From Phlegmacium glaucopus (lineage: Eukaryota; Basidiomycota; Agaricomycetes; Agaricales; Cortinariaceae), in NCBI GenBank assembly GCA_015039465.1, contig MU130027.1, positions 1-64,000 of the forward strand: a stretch of DNA of 64,000 nt, read 5' to 3'. Under the pieces are notes generated by a model. That model made no database searches. It saw nothing but the letters and a program-made list of their open reading frames with translations, and was not told the origin of the DNA. Each line of letters begins with the position of its first letter. Positions within the stretch are counted from its first letter, which is position 1. The translations under genes were made by a program, and so were the position numbers. Of the stretch, positions 9,771 through 21,064 are shown piece after piece.

Positions 9771-12700
9771 GGGGGAACTTTGCAGAAGATCAAAGGGTAT
9801 ACAGCCTGCACCGGGAGTTTTCATCAAAGGTCAACCTGTTGTCAATAATACAGGCAGCTCAAGTTCTTGTGGTCTTGCAGGTGTAGAGTTCGTCTCTTTA
9901 GTCTCAGTTTAAGGCCAACCACTCATACAGTAAGTTTAAGTAAAGAGAGTAAAATACCCGAGAAGGCGGCGAACCAGAAAGCTCTCTGTTACTCAGGCGA
10001 CGAGGAGTACGTCCAAAAAACGAAACGGAAGTTCAACGAAAACCCCGTAACTACGGAACTACGGAGACCAAGAAGACACCGAACTTCCAAGACGAAAGAC
10101 AGTGTGGAATTTAGCAGGAAAATACAACCTTAAGTAGTTATGTACCACTTTTAGACCCTTCTGCCTACTACGAGTGACTGAGCAGGCGTTAACAGGACAG
10201 ACACTGGCACTGCCACAGTGTACCCAAGCACGCCGAGTAACCCGTGTCACTAAGGTTTCGTTGATCGCCCTGGTCACCCGTACTATATCCCTCGCCTAGG
10301 TAGAATAAACACTCTACGGCTTCAGTACCCAGAACGGTCTTCCCTCTTCATCGTCTGGAGAACGTAGTCCAACCTTTTAGTCCTCTATCCAAGGAGCTCC
10401 GAAGCTCAGACCAACGATGGTCGTACTGAACCTTACGCGTCAGGGTATATAATTCTCCTTACCCACCGAGTAAATGGAAAGACGGTACTTCCGAAGGTTC
10501 ACCTATCAGTGTTCGGTGAGTAGGAAGGGCAACAAAAGCAAACGCCAACGCTTCATTGCCCACTTGGACAAGCGACTATGGTAGATATCATGCTTACGTT
10601 TCAGGAGACCCGAACCTCAGAACTAAGTGTTTCTTTCGACGTATGCTAATACACAACTCGTACCTTCTAACAAGTCCATGTACTAAGAGGTTTCGAACCA
10701 CGAAATTGATTGGACGGTAGGTATTCAATAAGTAGAAGTAGAAACACAACCTTTGGAATCGACGGTTGGTAGCAACAACGGAATAAAGATGACCCGCTTC
10801 CTTCCTCATATCTACCTCTACCTAAATGCAACGAGGGTCACGTGTCACCACAGTTCTGTAATGCGTTAAGTCCTACCGAGCACGGGAAAAAAGCAGCTTA
10901 AGCGCTCAGTATAAGATATTCTTCGTGTTGTCTGGAAAAAAAAGGGCCGAATCCTAAGAGAAGGGTGAAGTGAGTGGCGTCAGGAGTAAAGGAGTTTGGT
11001 TGGAAAGAAGCGCATAAAAGCGCGAACGTGAGAGAAATGGTATGATCTAAGCTGGAGAAGTAATAAGTGTACCGTGAACGAGCGGAGGCTAATGGCAGTA
11101 AGTGTGAGCAAGATTGTAGACCGGGGGTGAGAAAGGTACTTATGGGTTGTCGGTAGTTCAACCTAGGAAGACGTAAGGGACGTTACGAGGGTTGGCGGGC
11201 TCTAGTGAATTACCATATATACATAGGACGTAAGCATCGCATCTGATTACCCGCGATTGTGAGCAGATAACATCTTTTGGTAACTAAATGCACCGCTTGG
11301 CCTACTTTCGTAGGTTTTAGAAGACTTATTCGGACACTCGGGCTTAATACGTCGGTCGTCACCTCAGTTCTTGGAGTACCTAACATGTCCAATGCGCATA
11401 ACTAATACCAGCGTGTACGAATCGCTGATATAAGCTTCTCCTCCTATGAAGCTGAAGAGGACGATAACTGTTCGTCGGACGATACAGGCAGTTCCACACA
11501 TGCGAGGAAGATGTTGCATAAATTCAAACAGATAAATGGTGCGAAAGTCGTTATACAGAACTGAGAGGAAGTCAGAGAGGCTGCGTTTTCTTACGTCCGG
11601 GACAGAGAAACTGAAGGCGGTATATCTATAGGTATGAACTGAACGCTTCGTTTATTCCAAAACCGAGTTCCTTATTCGCGATATTAAATGTTTAGAGAAA
11701 GAACAACATGATATAACTTCAAGTATGGTATAAATGAATGGGAAGTCGCTTCCAACCGATACCACTACCACAATGAATCCACTCTTAAATTAAAACGTTA
11801 GACCTATGAGCAAGACTCTAAGTAAAGAAGATCTTTTATATATTTAGCTGTATTCATAAGGTGAAGTATGTTTAGAGGTAACGGTAAGGTCAGTACACCA
11901 GTTCAGCGCACAACTGTAACTTAAAGTAGAGTTTACCACGGGGTGTAGGAGTTTCCCCTACTCGATGGAGTATACTCAGCTACAAGTCTACACGACGGCC
12001 TTCATTATTTCCTTCAGTAGAGCGAGAATGTGTCAGTATGTTATCAGTCACCCTGTCAACTGGAAAAGAGAAAGGGGTACGAGATCTGGTGGAGCCTTAG
12101 CGTGCCGTCCAGCATGTGCCTTTTCGATAGATATTATCCGGGCTTAGGGCGTTTATCTTAAGTGCTCAGATGTGGGTCTTATGTCCAGTTTTTGTGTGTT
12201 TTTGCTCCATTCAGGTAGTGTGGTATAGGCATTAGCTAGTTCCGAAGACTGATAGGTTTATCCGGACGACGTCTATCGACTAATTCTAGGTTCCCACCAT
12301 AGAACTTGCTGTCGACGGAGTTTCTTTTCTGACTGTCGGCTACGTGCTGGCTAGTCAGATTCTCGGGCAAGTCTGGCTGTACGTTAAAGATGCCGTATGT
12401 GTGGTTCGGTGTCCAGGGAACGGGCTAGTTACTGAGGGTTACGCTGACTTTCTATGTCCGCCGTCGCACCCGTTACCAGTGGTGAGCCGTAGTGGGGTTT
12501 AGAACATTACGCGTTCGCTTGTTGCCGCCTAGAATGACTCTGGACTCAGGATGACAGTCACTGTTCCAAACTTGTCTGCCCGGAAGTGGGCGACATGTGC
12601 TTTGCTCCTATTCTAGGTCTTACTAGCGGGTCGGTGCCTTGAACTCCGTGACGTCGGTACTTCCCAGTCAGTTCTGAGTCTTCTTTTGGCTGGGTTCCGA

Positions 12701-13410
12701 GACTGGACGGCAGCGTCTGACTAAGGTTGTTAGTTTCGTCTTGTCGAACTACTCTTACGGAGCATACAGCCGTAATTTGTTATACGTTCCGTGAGGTTCT
12801 TGAGTCCTTGTTTGAGCTTAGTTAAACTATGACGAGAGAAGTATCGAAACTCGATCACTCGCCTAATTCTGACCCTATCAATTCCTCACTGGGTAACGTC
12901 AACGGTCTGGTTGTATCCTGTTTGTTTTGTAGACGTCATATACTATACTTTAGTGGTTGAAGTAGTCCAGAGTACTTATGTATGGTCAAGGACTTCCTCC
13001 GTAAGCCAGTAGTCCTCTTGAAATCCTCCTACCCGGGAACGTTACCGGGCGTTTCGGCGTGTCTTGGCCCGAAGTGTCATTCACTAGTACCTCACCTATG
13101 TGTCACATAACATTCCTTACCTCTTCAAAGCTCATGCCTAATGTTTTCCCCATAGTGTAGTGCACTGAGTGCCAGTGCTTCCTGAAAGCGTAATAGAAAA
13201 GTACAGGGCAAAATCATAGAAAGCCCGGTGAGACGCTCACCGGAGCGAAACAACACCGAGTATAAGACACGGGGCGAAACAGGATCTTGATCATATTTTT
13301 GTCATCTATTTTTTGTAAGTTATCTAATAGAAGGGAGGAGAGAGTATTGATCATGATTTCAACATGATGATTCTTCGAGTTCTTCAGGTTTTGGGCAATC
13401 TGTTGGTATT
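9771..13410. other. Mirror-reversed block (3640 bases reversed, not complemented)
   Basis: Reading from 13410 leftward without complementing gives bases 1723-2023 of the left LTR exactly over 301 bases, and continues seamlessly from 9770. The following bases ATAC complete the target duplication. From 13109 to 9771 the block is flanking DNA in the same mirrored state. Ordinary inversion would complement the bases, so no known recombination makes this; a file or assembly fault is likely. Forward and reverse ORFs called here are meaningless as written. Read right to left, 10302-10108 gives a 64-residue open frame, but that is weak evidence of a gene. Confidence 0.9.
13110..13410. repeat. Remainder of the gypsy 5' LTR, in mirror order
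   Basis: The 301 bases equal 1723-2023 read right to left. Added to 9676-9770 they give exactly 396 bases, the length of the left LTR. Confidence 0.9.
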
Positions 13411-13411
13411 A

Positions 13412-13441
<30 letters not shown>
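13411..13441. repeat. Poly-A/poly-G run at the right edge of the mirrored block
   Basis: About 25 A then 7 G follow the mirrored block directly. A G run (9770-9775) also sits at its left edge. The homopolymers may mark where a gap was filled or sequence was joined. Confidence 0.5.
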
Positions 13442-13442
<1 letters not shown>

Positions 13443-13660
13443 ATGACATGTTCGAAAGTTTTGCTCAAACCTTCGTCCCATCCGACGATGATGATGGAGA
13501 TGCCATGTTTGAAGATTTTGCGCAAACCTTCATCCCTGGGTCGGACGACATGGAGGATGATGAGGGTGGGCAAGGTGGAGTGGCATACCGTCCAAGCGGA
13601 TCGGGTCCTTTTACGGCAGCTGATTTTACCACCTTTGATGACAGTTGGTTGGGTGATTAG
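13442..13660 (+). CDS. C-terminal fragment of an acidic hypothetical protein
   Basis: The frame is open from the G run to a TAG at 13658-13660. It encodes an acidic tail with a duplicated motif, MFESFAQTF and MFEDFAQTF, and ends TFDDSWLGD. The upstream part would lie beyond the mirrored block, so neither start nor length can be judged. I do not recognise the family. It may belong to the same transposon as the KDZ gene at the window start. Confidence 0.35.
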
Positions 13661-15155
13661 GTTTCTGAATGTTTGTACTTTCTGGCTGAAATATGTCTCC
13701 TACTCATTGTCAAATAATATTTAACTGTCCAGCCTTCTGATGAGTGCTGCCCGGGCATCACTGAAGGTTGCCGGGTCTGTGATGTGACAAATGAGTGGGC
13801 TCGGCAACACCCACAAGGGTGAGCGGCATTTGATGTGCCCAACTCGGCATCAGAGCTCAATGGTCAGAAGCNNNNNNNNNNNNNNNNNNNNNNNNNNNNN
13901 NNNNNNNNNNNNNNNNNNNNNNNNNNNNNNNNNNNNNNNNNNNNNNNNNNNNNNNNNNNNNNNNNNNNNNNNNNNNNNNNNNNNNNNNNNNNNNNNNNNN
14001 NNNNNNNNNNNNNNNNNNNNNNNNNNNNNNNNNNNNNNNNNNNNNNNNNNNNNNNNNNNNNNNNNNNNNNNNNNNNNNNNNNNNNNNNNNNNNNNNNNNN
14101 NNNNNNNNNNNNNNNNNNNNNNNNNNNNNNNNNNNNNNNNNNNNNNNNNNNNNNNNNNNNNNNNNNNNNNNNNNNNNNNNNNNNNNNNNNNNNNNNNNNN
14201 NNNNNNNNNNNNNNNNNNNNNNNNNNNNNNNNNNNNNNNNNNNNNNNNNNNNNNNNNNNNNNNNNNNNNNNNNNNNNNNNNNNNNNNNNNNNNNNNNNNN
14301 NNNNNNNNNNNNNNNNNNNNNNNNNNNNNNNNNNNNNNNNNNNNNNNNNNNNNNNNNNNNNNNNNCCATGTATGCATGAATTACTGTAAGATATATGGGT
14401 AGTAGGGAGTCCAGAATATGAGAATTTTGAAGAGAATGGAGCTGCTCTTTACATGTCAGATCCTTAAACAATTTGGCTGTATTCTCATATATCGTGCCTG
14501 AACTGGCTACATAACCATTCAGCCAATCACCTTGCCGTACCTTACTTAGCCGGATCGGCAGTCATCCTGGTCTCTCGAATGCCCGACTCGGCATCGGAGA
14601 TCAGTAGTCAGAAGCCGCTGCCACCTGCCAATGAGAACCACGGTTCATGGCAGCAATAGGAACTCAGTACACGAGTACCATGTATGCATTAATTACTATA
14701 ATATACATGGGTAGTAAGTAGGGAGTCAAGATATTAAAGATTTCAACAGAAATACGGTGCTCCTTAGGCAGAACTGTTCTCCGGTCGGGCCGCTCTCTGC
14801 CCGAGTCACTTTCACATTGCCGAGTATACATGTGGTGTCGGCTCGGCAATATCCCTGGGTCAGCCGGCATTCTTGTCTGTCCGAACTGGCATTACATGTC
14901 ATCCTATGATTAGCGGTATTATGCCCAGGCCCGCTGCAAAACACTTTCACCCGATCACCCTTGCCAAGTCTCAATTAGCCAGCTCGGCAGTGGTGCTATG
15001 ATTGTAAACCATAATCGTGTTCAGTCAAACCCCATTCATCACCAGACTACAGTTTACCCAGCCCAGATCATAGGGTGTTCGGTAGTGTTCACCCGAACCG
15101 AGCAACACGACTACACTGTGTGCGTTCGGTAACCGTGTTACTCGTTACAGTGTAG
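13661..15155. repeat. Repeat-rich non-coding stretch around an N gap
   Basis: N occupies 13872-14365. Blocks on its two sides are related: GCATCAGAGCTCAATGGTCA at 13847 resembles 14591, and CCATGTATGCAT at 14366 recurs at 14679 with about 100 further similar bases. Spacing near 300 suggests a tandem array or transposon subterminal repeats rich in CTCGGCAT. I see no gene. Confidence 0.45.
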
Positions 15156-15161
15156 CTTACC

Positions 15162-15386
15162 TATGTGGAGAACAGGAGTTCGAGGTCTCTGAAATTCTGG
15201 ACTCTAAAGTGGACAACAGATGGCGCATATGCAAACTTCTGTACCTAGTCAAGTGGTCTGGCTATGAAGGTACCAATGAAGAAACTTCCTGGTTACCAGC
15301 TAATGAATTAGGACACATGTCCGAACTTGTTGCTGATTTCCACAAGAGCTCTCTGGCTAAACCCGGACAGCTTCTGCTCTCTTGAT
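15162..15386 (+). pseudogene. Chromodomain relic of a gypsy integrase (chromovirus)
   Basis: An open frame on the plus strand ends in TGA near 15386 and encodes about 70 residues: FEVSEILDSK, then LLYLVKWSGYEGTNEETSW, then ELVADFHKSSLAKPG. This is the chromodomain plus the short tail that closes pol in fungal chromoviruses, where it directs integration to chromatin. The rest of the element is missing upstream, so this is a fragment. Confidence 0.7.
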
Positions 15387-15572
15387 TCCTTTTCTGTTCC
15401 TTTCCATGTCTTTTCCATTCTTTTCCTTTCCGTTATCTTACTCTTCTGTTCACACAAAACAAAGTCAAGAAAATAATATTTTTATATGAAACAAAACAAA
15501 AAGAAACAACAAGAAAACAAATTATATACAATTTTCTATCTATTTCTACTCTTTTGTTTTTTCTACTCCTTC

Positions 15573-16779
15573 CATCTTCTGTGTACTTTACACTCCCCCA
15601 CATTGTCCGGTGGACTCCGGCCGGACTCCGCTAGTCCGGTGAAAGTTTGGTGGACGTCCACCGGACTCCGCTAAAAGTCCGGTCAAAGTCCAGTGGCTGT
15701 CCGGTGGATGTCCACCGGACTTTCACTGGACTTTTAACAGATTTTATGTATATACAATTTGTTTATTATTTCTGCACCATCATCTCCATCACTATTAGTA
15801 TATACAATTTACTTATTTTTATTTACTCAGTACCAAGTCAATTCATGCTAACTCATATTCAATCACTACTAATTCACTGAATTTTCATAATGTTTTTTTA
15901 ATAAGACTTAAGATTAAAATTAAAATCAATTAATTATCCCTTGTGAGGGGGATAGGTCACTAATACATTGGAAATACAAAATTATAATTATTAAAAAAGA
16001 TATTAGGGGGAGGGGGTGTCAAAACGAAGTGGTAGGTGTGGAAACGGGCGCTAAACGGGCACTAAACGTGGAAGGTGGCCAAAACGGGTGGGTAGGTTGC
16101 TGAAATGGTGTGGGCAGTGGGTGTAGGTGGCTGATATGGGCAGGTGGTGGTCAATATGAGTTGGTGGTGGTCGAAAAGGGGGCTGGGTGGTCGAAATGGG
16201 GCCGAAACGGGTGGGTGGGTGGTTGATACGGGCACTCGGGGGCTGAAACGGGTGTGGGGGTGAAACAACGGTGTTGGTGGGTGGTTGAAACAGGCAACGA
16301 CAACGAGGCGTCATCGTTGTCATCGTAGCCTGTTGAAACAAAAAAAAACCCCCCGGTAAGGGGGGTTTGTCTCACTGTACCGTAAAATCAAACAAAAACA
16401 CCCCCCCCCAGCGAGGGGGGGGTTGCCATCGTTGTTGTTGTTGTTTGGTTGTTCGTTCATCGTTCGTTTGTCGTTGTTTGGTCGTTCGTTTGTTGAACGT
16501 CATTGTCGTTTGTCGTTTGTTCATCATTTGGTTGTTTGTGGTTTGAAATCTAAAAAAAACACTAAAAAAAACCCCCCCTGGTGAAAGGGGGGGTGGTGAT
16601 GGCGGTGTGTCAAGGCAGAGGTAATCTAAGGGTAGTAATTAGTAAATTGAAATTTAAAATAAAAAAAACAAACCAAATACCCCCCCCAGTGAGGGGGGGA
16701 GTATCGTCGTCGTCGTCGTCATCATTGTCGTCGTTCGTCGTCACCTGTCGTCATCACCCATCGTTGTTGTTGTTGTTGT

Positions 16780-16826
<47 letters not shown>

Positions 16827-17336
16827 CATTGTCATTGTTGTTTGTTGTCATTGTTGTCGTCCATTGTCGTCTGTCTTTGTCGTGGTAGGTGGTTGGTGGT
16901 TACGGGTTATTTGTTGTGGTTGTGTAACAGTGGTGACGGTGCTTGTTGTTGTGGGTCACATGTGGTCACGTGACCAACTCGTGGGCTGAACAAAACACAA
17001 GATTTGGATGGCAATACGACATTGCAACCGTATATTAATGAATAATATTAATTCTACTATTAGTACATTTTTAAATATTACTAGTGGTTGAGTCCGGTGC
17101 TGTCCACTGACTGTCTGTTGGACTTCATTGGCCCAATTCCGGTGATTGTCCACCGGAATGTCCATTGGTACTGTCCGGTGGACTAATTATCCAACCAGAC
17201 AAACAGCGGAATTGCCATTGGACAGTCTCTGGAAAAAAACATCTATTTTCACCAGTGAAAATTTGGTGTTTTCCAGAGATTTTCCGGTGACAGTCCGCCC
17301 GGAAAATGTGGGGGACTGTAAAGACCTCCATCTTCT
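15573..17336. mobile_element. Non-autonomous DNA transposon E2
   Basis: The insert is 15581-17328, flanked by CATCTTCT at 15573-15580 and 17329-17336. Its ends are GTGTACTTTACACTCCCCC and, reverse-complemented, GAGGTCTTTACAGTCCCCC. The subterminal regions carry GTCCGGTGGAC-type palindromes. Inside are several hairpins of C-run, five to seven bases, G-run (near 16345, 16400, 16570, 16680), a GGTGGTCGAAA-type repeat array (16030-16290), GTT microsatellites (16760-16830) and the core block shared with E1. Nothing convincing is encoded. Confidence 0.8.
16955..17025. repeat. Conserved core block of E2
   Basis: TCACATGTGGTCACGTGA at 16955-16972 is followed by CTGAACAAAACACAAGATTT and GATGGCAA, matching the E1 block at 5847-5925 in order and near-identical spacing. 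Confidence 0.6.
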
Positions 17337-17847
17337 CCATCTCTGCTTCCAATCCTTGTTCCCATCCTCCTTCCTCCTCCGATCCATCTTCCATTCCACT
17401 CTCTTCCTCATCATCCATCTCCTCCATCCCAACTCCCCTGTTCACCCTGGTTTTCCTTTTCTCCTCCTCACTCCATCTCACCCTCTCTTCTTTCCGTCTC
17501 TCCTTCTCCAACTCCCTCCTCATCCACACTTCCATCACCAACCTGATTCCCTCCTGAGTCTCCACCAACTTCTTCAACCACCCTACTATCACCTCCAACC
17601 CATCTACCAACCTCTCCATTCCATCCGTTTCCAACTCCACAACCTCCTTTGCTTTTCCTTTTCCTTTCCCCTTCCCTCTGACCCTTTCTGCTGGCATTTC
17701 CACTGTCACCATCCTCTTCTTTCCTCCGACTAGGCTGCAACCCTTCTTCAGCTGGTAGCACCTCCAGCACCTAGGCCCCTGTGTCTTTCTGTGGCACATA
17801 GTACCTGCACCTGTACATTGGGCACAGGCCGGCCGGTTTTCCTCCAT
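17329..17847 (-). pseudogene. Cys-cluster, coiled acidic protein broken by E2
   Basis: From an ATG at 17847 the protein has an N-terminal cysteine cluster (CAQC, then CHRKTQGPRCWRC, then KKGC). This resembles the zinc-binding clusters of many Agaricomycete transposon-associated proteins. Basic KGKGKGKAK and a long charged, probably coiled region rich in Glu, Arg and Met follow. E2 enters the frame at 17328. Across the insertion the gene resumes at 15572; joining the two sides at the 8-base duplicate keeps the frame and reaches a TAG at 15546 after about nine residues. So E2 removed only the natural last residues. An upstream in-frame ATG at 17901 is possible. Function is unknown; DNA binding is an inference from the cluster. 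Confidence 0.55.
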
Positions 17848-17901
17848 GGTCGGATACTGTGAGACCAGGGGGGTTGTAAAAAAAACCCCAGATTCCATCA
17901 A

Positions 17902-18436
17902 AAAGAATCATAATTTCCAGCAATTTTCAGTGAATTTCCACCAATTTGTGGTGGAACCAACGCCATTATTTAATTACATTAGTTTGTTATGTAATTTCTA
18001 ACCTTAAATATAAATAATTACAATGGTAAACAGTGGATAAAACACCAATTAACATTGTGTGGGGTTGGAATTGCTGGTGATATACTAAAGATTCACGACC
18101 CCAAAAGGGTGGAATTTAGGGTTGGAATTTCTGATGGTTGTAGCGATGAAATTTTCACACTTAACATTGATTTTTTTGATTTTAGATGGTGTGAATAGAT
18201 AAAGACTAGATGAACATTTCCAAATGTTTAGATATACAAAAAATTAACCAATGTGATTTCTCGAGTGTTTGGGTACAAAAAAACAGTCATTATCAGTGTA
18301 AATAAAGAAAGATTTAGATGTGATTTTCTGAATAACTAGTGGTATTTCCTGAGTGTTTAGGTACAAAAAAACATTCATTGCTAGTGTATATAGAGAAACT
18401 TCAATGTGATTTTCCTGAATGTTTAGGTGTAAAAAC
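17902..18436. repeat. AT-rich intergenic DNA with about 65-base repeats
   Basis: No gene is seen. 18245-18436 holds three decayed units containing a TGATTT...GAGTGTTTAGGTACAAAAAAAC pattern, with the last unit broken by insertion of E3. Confidence 0.5.
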
Positions 18437-18960
18437 AAGGTCTTTACACTCCCCCACATTGTCAGGCTGGAATTCCACTGGACTGACCAGAGTCTGGCGG
18501 ACTCCAGCGGACTCCAGAAAGTCTGGTCAGAGTCTGGTCAGAGTCCGGTGAGAGTCCGGCAGAAGTCTGGTGAAAGTACAAAACATGCCTGTATCCCCTC
18601 CTAACCTAAGAACGCGCTACCGCACAGACAGAAAATATCCCCATCCCTAAATATTAATCCTAAGCCCTAAGCCTAAGCCCTAAATCTAAATATAACCCTA
18701 AGCCTAACCTCTAAATCTAAATATAACCCTAAATTCCATCAAAAGTCTGGTGGATGTCTGGTGGAAGTCTGCCGGACTGTGACCAGACATACAGTCCAGG
18801 AATTTTTCTACTTTCACCGGACTCTGACCAGACTCTGACCGGACTCTCACCAGACTCTCACCGGAATTTTACCGGAATTTTACTGGAGTCCGCTGGACTT
18901 TTGGCAGTCCGCCGGACTCTGGCCAGACAACATGGGGGACTGTAAAGTACACGTAAAAAC
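18429..18960. mobile_element. Short MITE E3 with telomere-like interior
   Basis: The insert is 18437-18952, flanked by GTAAAAAC at 18429-18436 and 18953-18960. Its ends are AAGGTCTTTACACTCCCCC and, reverse-complemented, GTGTACTTTACAGTCCCCC, so it lies in the opposite sense to E2. The subterminal repeats are GTCTGGTCAGAGTCC-like. At 18648-18732 there is a degenerate array of CCCTAA and CCTAAATCTAAATA units, resembling the telomere repeat of filamentous fungi. It is non-coding. Confidence 0.8.
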
Positions 18961-18991
18961 CATGATTTACGAGCATGAATAACGACAGTAC

Positions 18992-19567
18992 CTAAAGGGT
19001 TGTCAATCCTTTTTTTTTGGAATACTTCCTCTTTGGCAGTGCTCTTTTTGTCAATGGTGCTGATTGACTGGCCACCTGATCACCCCCACTACCATCCACT
19101 TTCTTCCTCTTCCCTGCCGCTCTGGTGGTGGTGGTGGTTGCCGGTTCGTCATCATGGGTCACCCCTCTCTTCTTGGTTCTGGCTAATCCAGTAGCAGCCG
19201 CCTGCTCGACGCTGCAACTTCCTTCCCCATTCCTTCCCTCATCATCCTTCCCTCCAAACTCCTCAATATCATCCCCATCCATGCCATTCCCATCGTCCTC
19301 ATTCCTTCCAAACTCCTCAATATCATCCCCATCCATGTCATGCCCACCCTCATTCTCATTCCCATCCTCCTTGCCGATCCTCTCTGGCATGTACATGCTA
19401 TCCCAGTCACTGTCATTTCCCTCCTTCTCACTCTCACTCTCTTTCTCACCCTCATCTGCCTTCTCACCCTCACCCTCCTCCAACTCTTCTCCATCATCCT
19501 GGTTATATTGATCTGAGGATGCAATGCGCTGTTTATAGCAGCACCGGTTTTTGAGCATCGACTTCAT
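18992..19567 (-). CDS. Acidic, repeat-containing hypothetical protein (last exon)
   Basis: The 191-residue frame is dominated by Glu, Asp and Gly, with a duplicated segment containing MDGDDIEEFG, and ends in basic GKRKKVDG and PKRKYSKKK, likely nuclear-localisation signals. The acidic middle and basic tail resemble accessory proteins in fungal transposons, but I do not recognise it. The ATG at 19567 may not be the true start. Just upstream (19570-19690) another frame is open from a likely TTATAG acceptor, so an extra exon or a frameshift is possible. Confidence 0.35.
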   Translation of the reverse strand: MKSMLKNRCCYKQRIASSDQYNQDDGEELEEGEGEKADEGEKESESEKEGNDSDWDSMYMPERIGKEDGNENEGGHDMDGDDIEEFGRNEDDGNGMDGDDIEEFGGKDDEGRNGEGSCSVEQAAATGLARTKKRGVTHDDEPATTTTTRAAGKRKKVDGSGGDQVASQSAPLTKRALPKRKYSKKKGLTTL

Positions 19568-19689
19568 TATTTTGAGTGTTGACTTGTGCGACTTTCCCTA
19601 CGGCTACTACATCTTGAAGCCGCCAGTCGACCCCCGATGGGAGACCCGCATGTGCCACAACATCTCGAACAGTTGACTATAACAAGTAT

Positions 19690-21060
19690 CAACGGTGATA
19701 TGACTTAAAATTGCATATGCATGGATTTTGCAAATTTTGTCTATTATTTCAGCATTATTAAATCAATAAGTGCACCCAACTGTTAAATACAACTGATAAT
19801 TAAATAACAGAATTGGAGTTGTATGCCCTACAACTGCTAATTACTGTTTCTGTTGACTCAAATACTTAGTAGTCTTTGAATATGGTCTAATGACTATTTA
19901 TTCACTGCTACAAAAATATATAGTCAAGAGTTAAAACCATAAACTCCATGATAACTCTATATTATACAGAAACAGTACCTAAACACAGGGGGCAAAGTCA
20001 CACAAAGCATACCGATGTTTTACACCGTGGGAGAATCGCTCGGAGTTCCAAACAGGCGCTCATACGAGACCAAACGGTTGAGATTTATACTGTGGGAAAG
20101 TGAAAATCGTCGGAAATAAATGATAGACATATGAAACCAATATAACTCTGGGCTCGGAGTTGATGTGGGAGTGATTAATTAATCACAAACCCAGAGTAGC
20201 CCAGAGTATCTATCAATCAATTAATTAATCTACCTGTCTCTGACAGATGTATCATTTGTTTCAAAGAGATTGTATAAGGACTTTTCTAGCTATTTCCCCT
20301 TTTGTAAATATTTGTATGTATATAAAGGCAACCAGAACTGTAGTTACAGTATATTTTGATATCTCTTGCTTCCCCCCCACATTTTCTATTGAGTACAGCT
20401 CTGAACCAGAGTTGGAAATTAGCAAGTGGTCAAGGAAAATAGATTATTGAATTCTCAGAGGTGTACAGTGTTGTAGAAATATTATTTGATTTATCTCAAG
20501 TCAATTATATTTGAGTACGAGTTTTTTTGTGACTTTGTCACAGTGTCACAAGAGCTTGTGAGTGTTGTTGAGGTGTTAAGTTGGTGTTTTTGTTAGTCAC
20601 AGCAAAGGAACAAGAGTTTCTTTAGTGTGTGCAATTTATTGTGTTAGTCACAGCAAGGGTACAGGAGTCCCTTAGTGTGTGCAATTTTGGTTGTTTAAGT
20701 CACATTAGGCCTTGGGCTTGTCTGTGCACAATATTTTGTTGAAAATCAATCTAAAAGATTTAAGGAACTTCTTGTTAGATTGTTGGTGCAAACCATAAAT
20801 TGTAAATACCCTCAAAAAGTTTGATCACACTTTAAAATTGATCCAAATCATTTGTTTGCTGTGTTGTATAAGTTGAAGTGAATTTCTTAATTTTGGAACG
20901 GTTAAACTTTCCAGGAAACCCGAATTCATCTTTTACACAGAGTTGATTGAGTATAAGATTGAGTAGAGATTTTATATCTCCAAAAGTCCTATTTTCTCTA
21001 TCATCCCTGAGTAGTTATTTCAACGGTGTACAGTGAACGAAAGAAGAACAGAGAAGAAAA
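19690..21060. other. AT-rich stretch, possible LTR or promoter
   Basis: No coding sequence is supported. A TATAAAGG box is at 20321-20328 and GTCACAGCAA-type repeats occur near 20595 and 20645. This could be a decayed LTR, but I could not find paired ends. Confidence 0.3.
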
Positions 21061-21064
21061 AACT

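Noticed and set aside
9867..12147. Several ORFs of 60-90 residues on both strands
   Set aside because: They lie in the block written backwards without complementing, so neither strand as given is real.
13791..14471. Long ORFs across 13.8-14.5 kb
   Set aside because: They are open only because they cross the N gap.
16760..16830. (GTT)n-encoded poly-Val/Leu ORF
   Set aside because: A simple microsatellite within E2, without a start or codon bias of a gene.
17146..17733. 195-residue plus-strand ORF
   Set aside because: Antisense of the charged coiled protein and of E2; composition is low-complexity Pro/Leu/Ser.
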